This document shows positions 33,328 to 33,394 of a DNA stretch of 33,394 nt, piece after piece. The notes beneath the pieces are model-generated. The model ran no database searches, was not told the DNA's origin, and was given only the letters and a program-made list of their open reading frames with translations. A program made the position numbers and the translations under genes. Source of the DNA: an uncultured Prevotellaceae bacterium (GTDB lineage: Bacteria > Bacteroidota > Bacteroidia > Bacteroidales > Muribaculaceae); assembly GCA_900541935.1 (NCBI GenBank), contig UQLZ01000023.1, forward strand, positions 1 through 33,394. The letters are read 5' to 3'. Position 1 is the first letter of the stretch; every line of letters starts with the position of its first letter.

Positions 33328-33394
33328 AAATATATGTTGTGTCTAGTCCTGCCATAGCGTTACACTAAAAAGTAACAGAAAATGAAAGAGACTA
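33328..33394. other. Window end, no gene supported
   Basis: 67 bases with no recognised feature. An ATG at 33382 opens a frame that runs off the window after four codons (MKET), which is too little to call a gene. Confidence 0.4.

Overview
The window looks like a chromosomal segment of a Bacteroidales bacterium (Bacteroides/Prevotella-like). The support is a SusC/SusD polysaccharide-utilisation locus with a BACON-domain lipoprotein, promoter-like TAnnTTTG boxes instead of sigma70 boxes, a TPR/membrane/HTH regulator of the SusR-like (DUF6377) type, a carboxynorspermidine dehydrogenase, and many lipoproteins. No phage, integrase, transposase, cas or plasmid genes were recognised.

Layout. 39-740 (-) is a Sir2 deacylase, divergent from 789-2016 (+), a thioredoxin-like lipoprotein plus an outer-membrane barrel. 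5243-2029 (-) is a tight operon mtaB > LpxL-type acyltransferase > GT2. 5244-5530 holds a dispersed repeat (R). 16498-5601 (-) is a six-gene beta-glucan PUL: GH5 > SusC > SusD > surface glycan-binding protein > GH16 > GH3, ended by a hairpin terminator. The probable scheme is capture and endo-cleavage at the surface (binding protein, SusD, GH16), import through SusC, then periplasmic trimming by GH5 and GH3. 16844-16772 (-) is tRNA-Gly(CCC) with a strong terminator. 19711-16897 (-) is a flippase-like membrane protein, an unknown single-pass protein and L-serine dehydratase. A second R repeat lies at 19732-19886. 19956-23319 (+) is rsmA > mgtE > carboxynorspermidine dehydrogenase. 27019-23538 (-) is gyrB > gpmI.

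The right end (27020-33394) is the least ordinary part. Two tandem paralogous secreted endonuclease I proteins (27406-29088 and 29389-31068, both -) have almost identical 3' ends. A divergent membrane-bound transcriptional regulator (31267-32940, +) follows. A family of short palindromic repeats is interspersed among them: module A around GGACACTCTGCAGAGTGTCC and module B around GGGCGAAATGCATTTCGCCC. The modules alternate as A-B-A-B-A after the regulator, as B-A-B between the nucleases, and as a single B after the first nuclease.

The strongest candidates for something undescribed are this palindromic repeat system beside the duplicated nucleases, and the R repeat, which places a TATCTTTG promoter-like box directly in front of two unrelated genes. 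All family calls are by recognition of motifs in the translated sequence; no database search was run.
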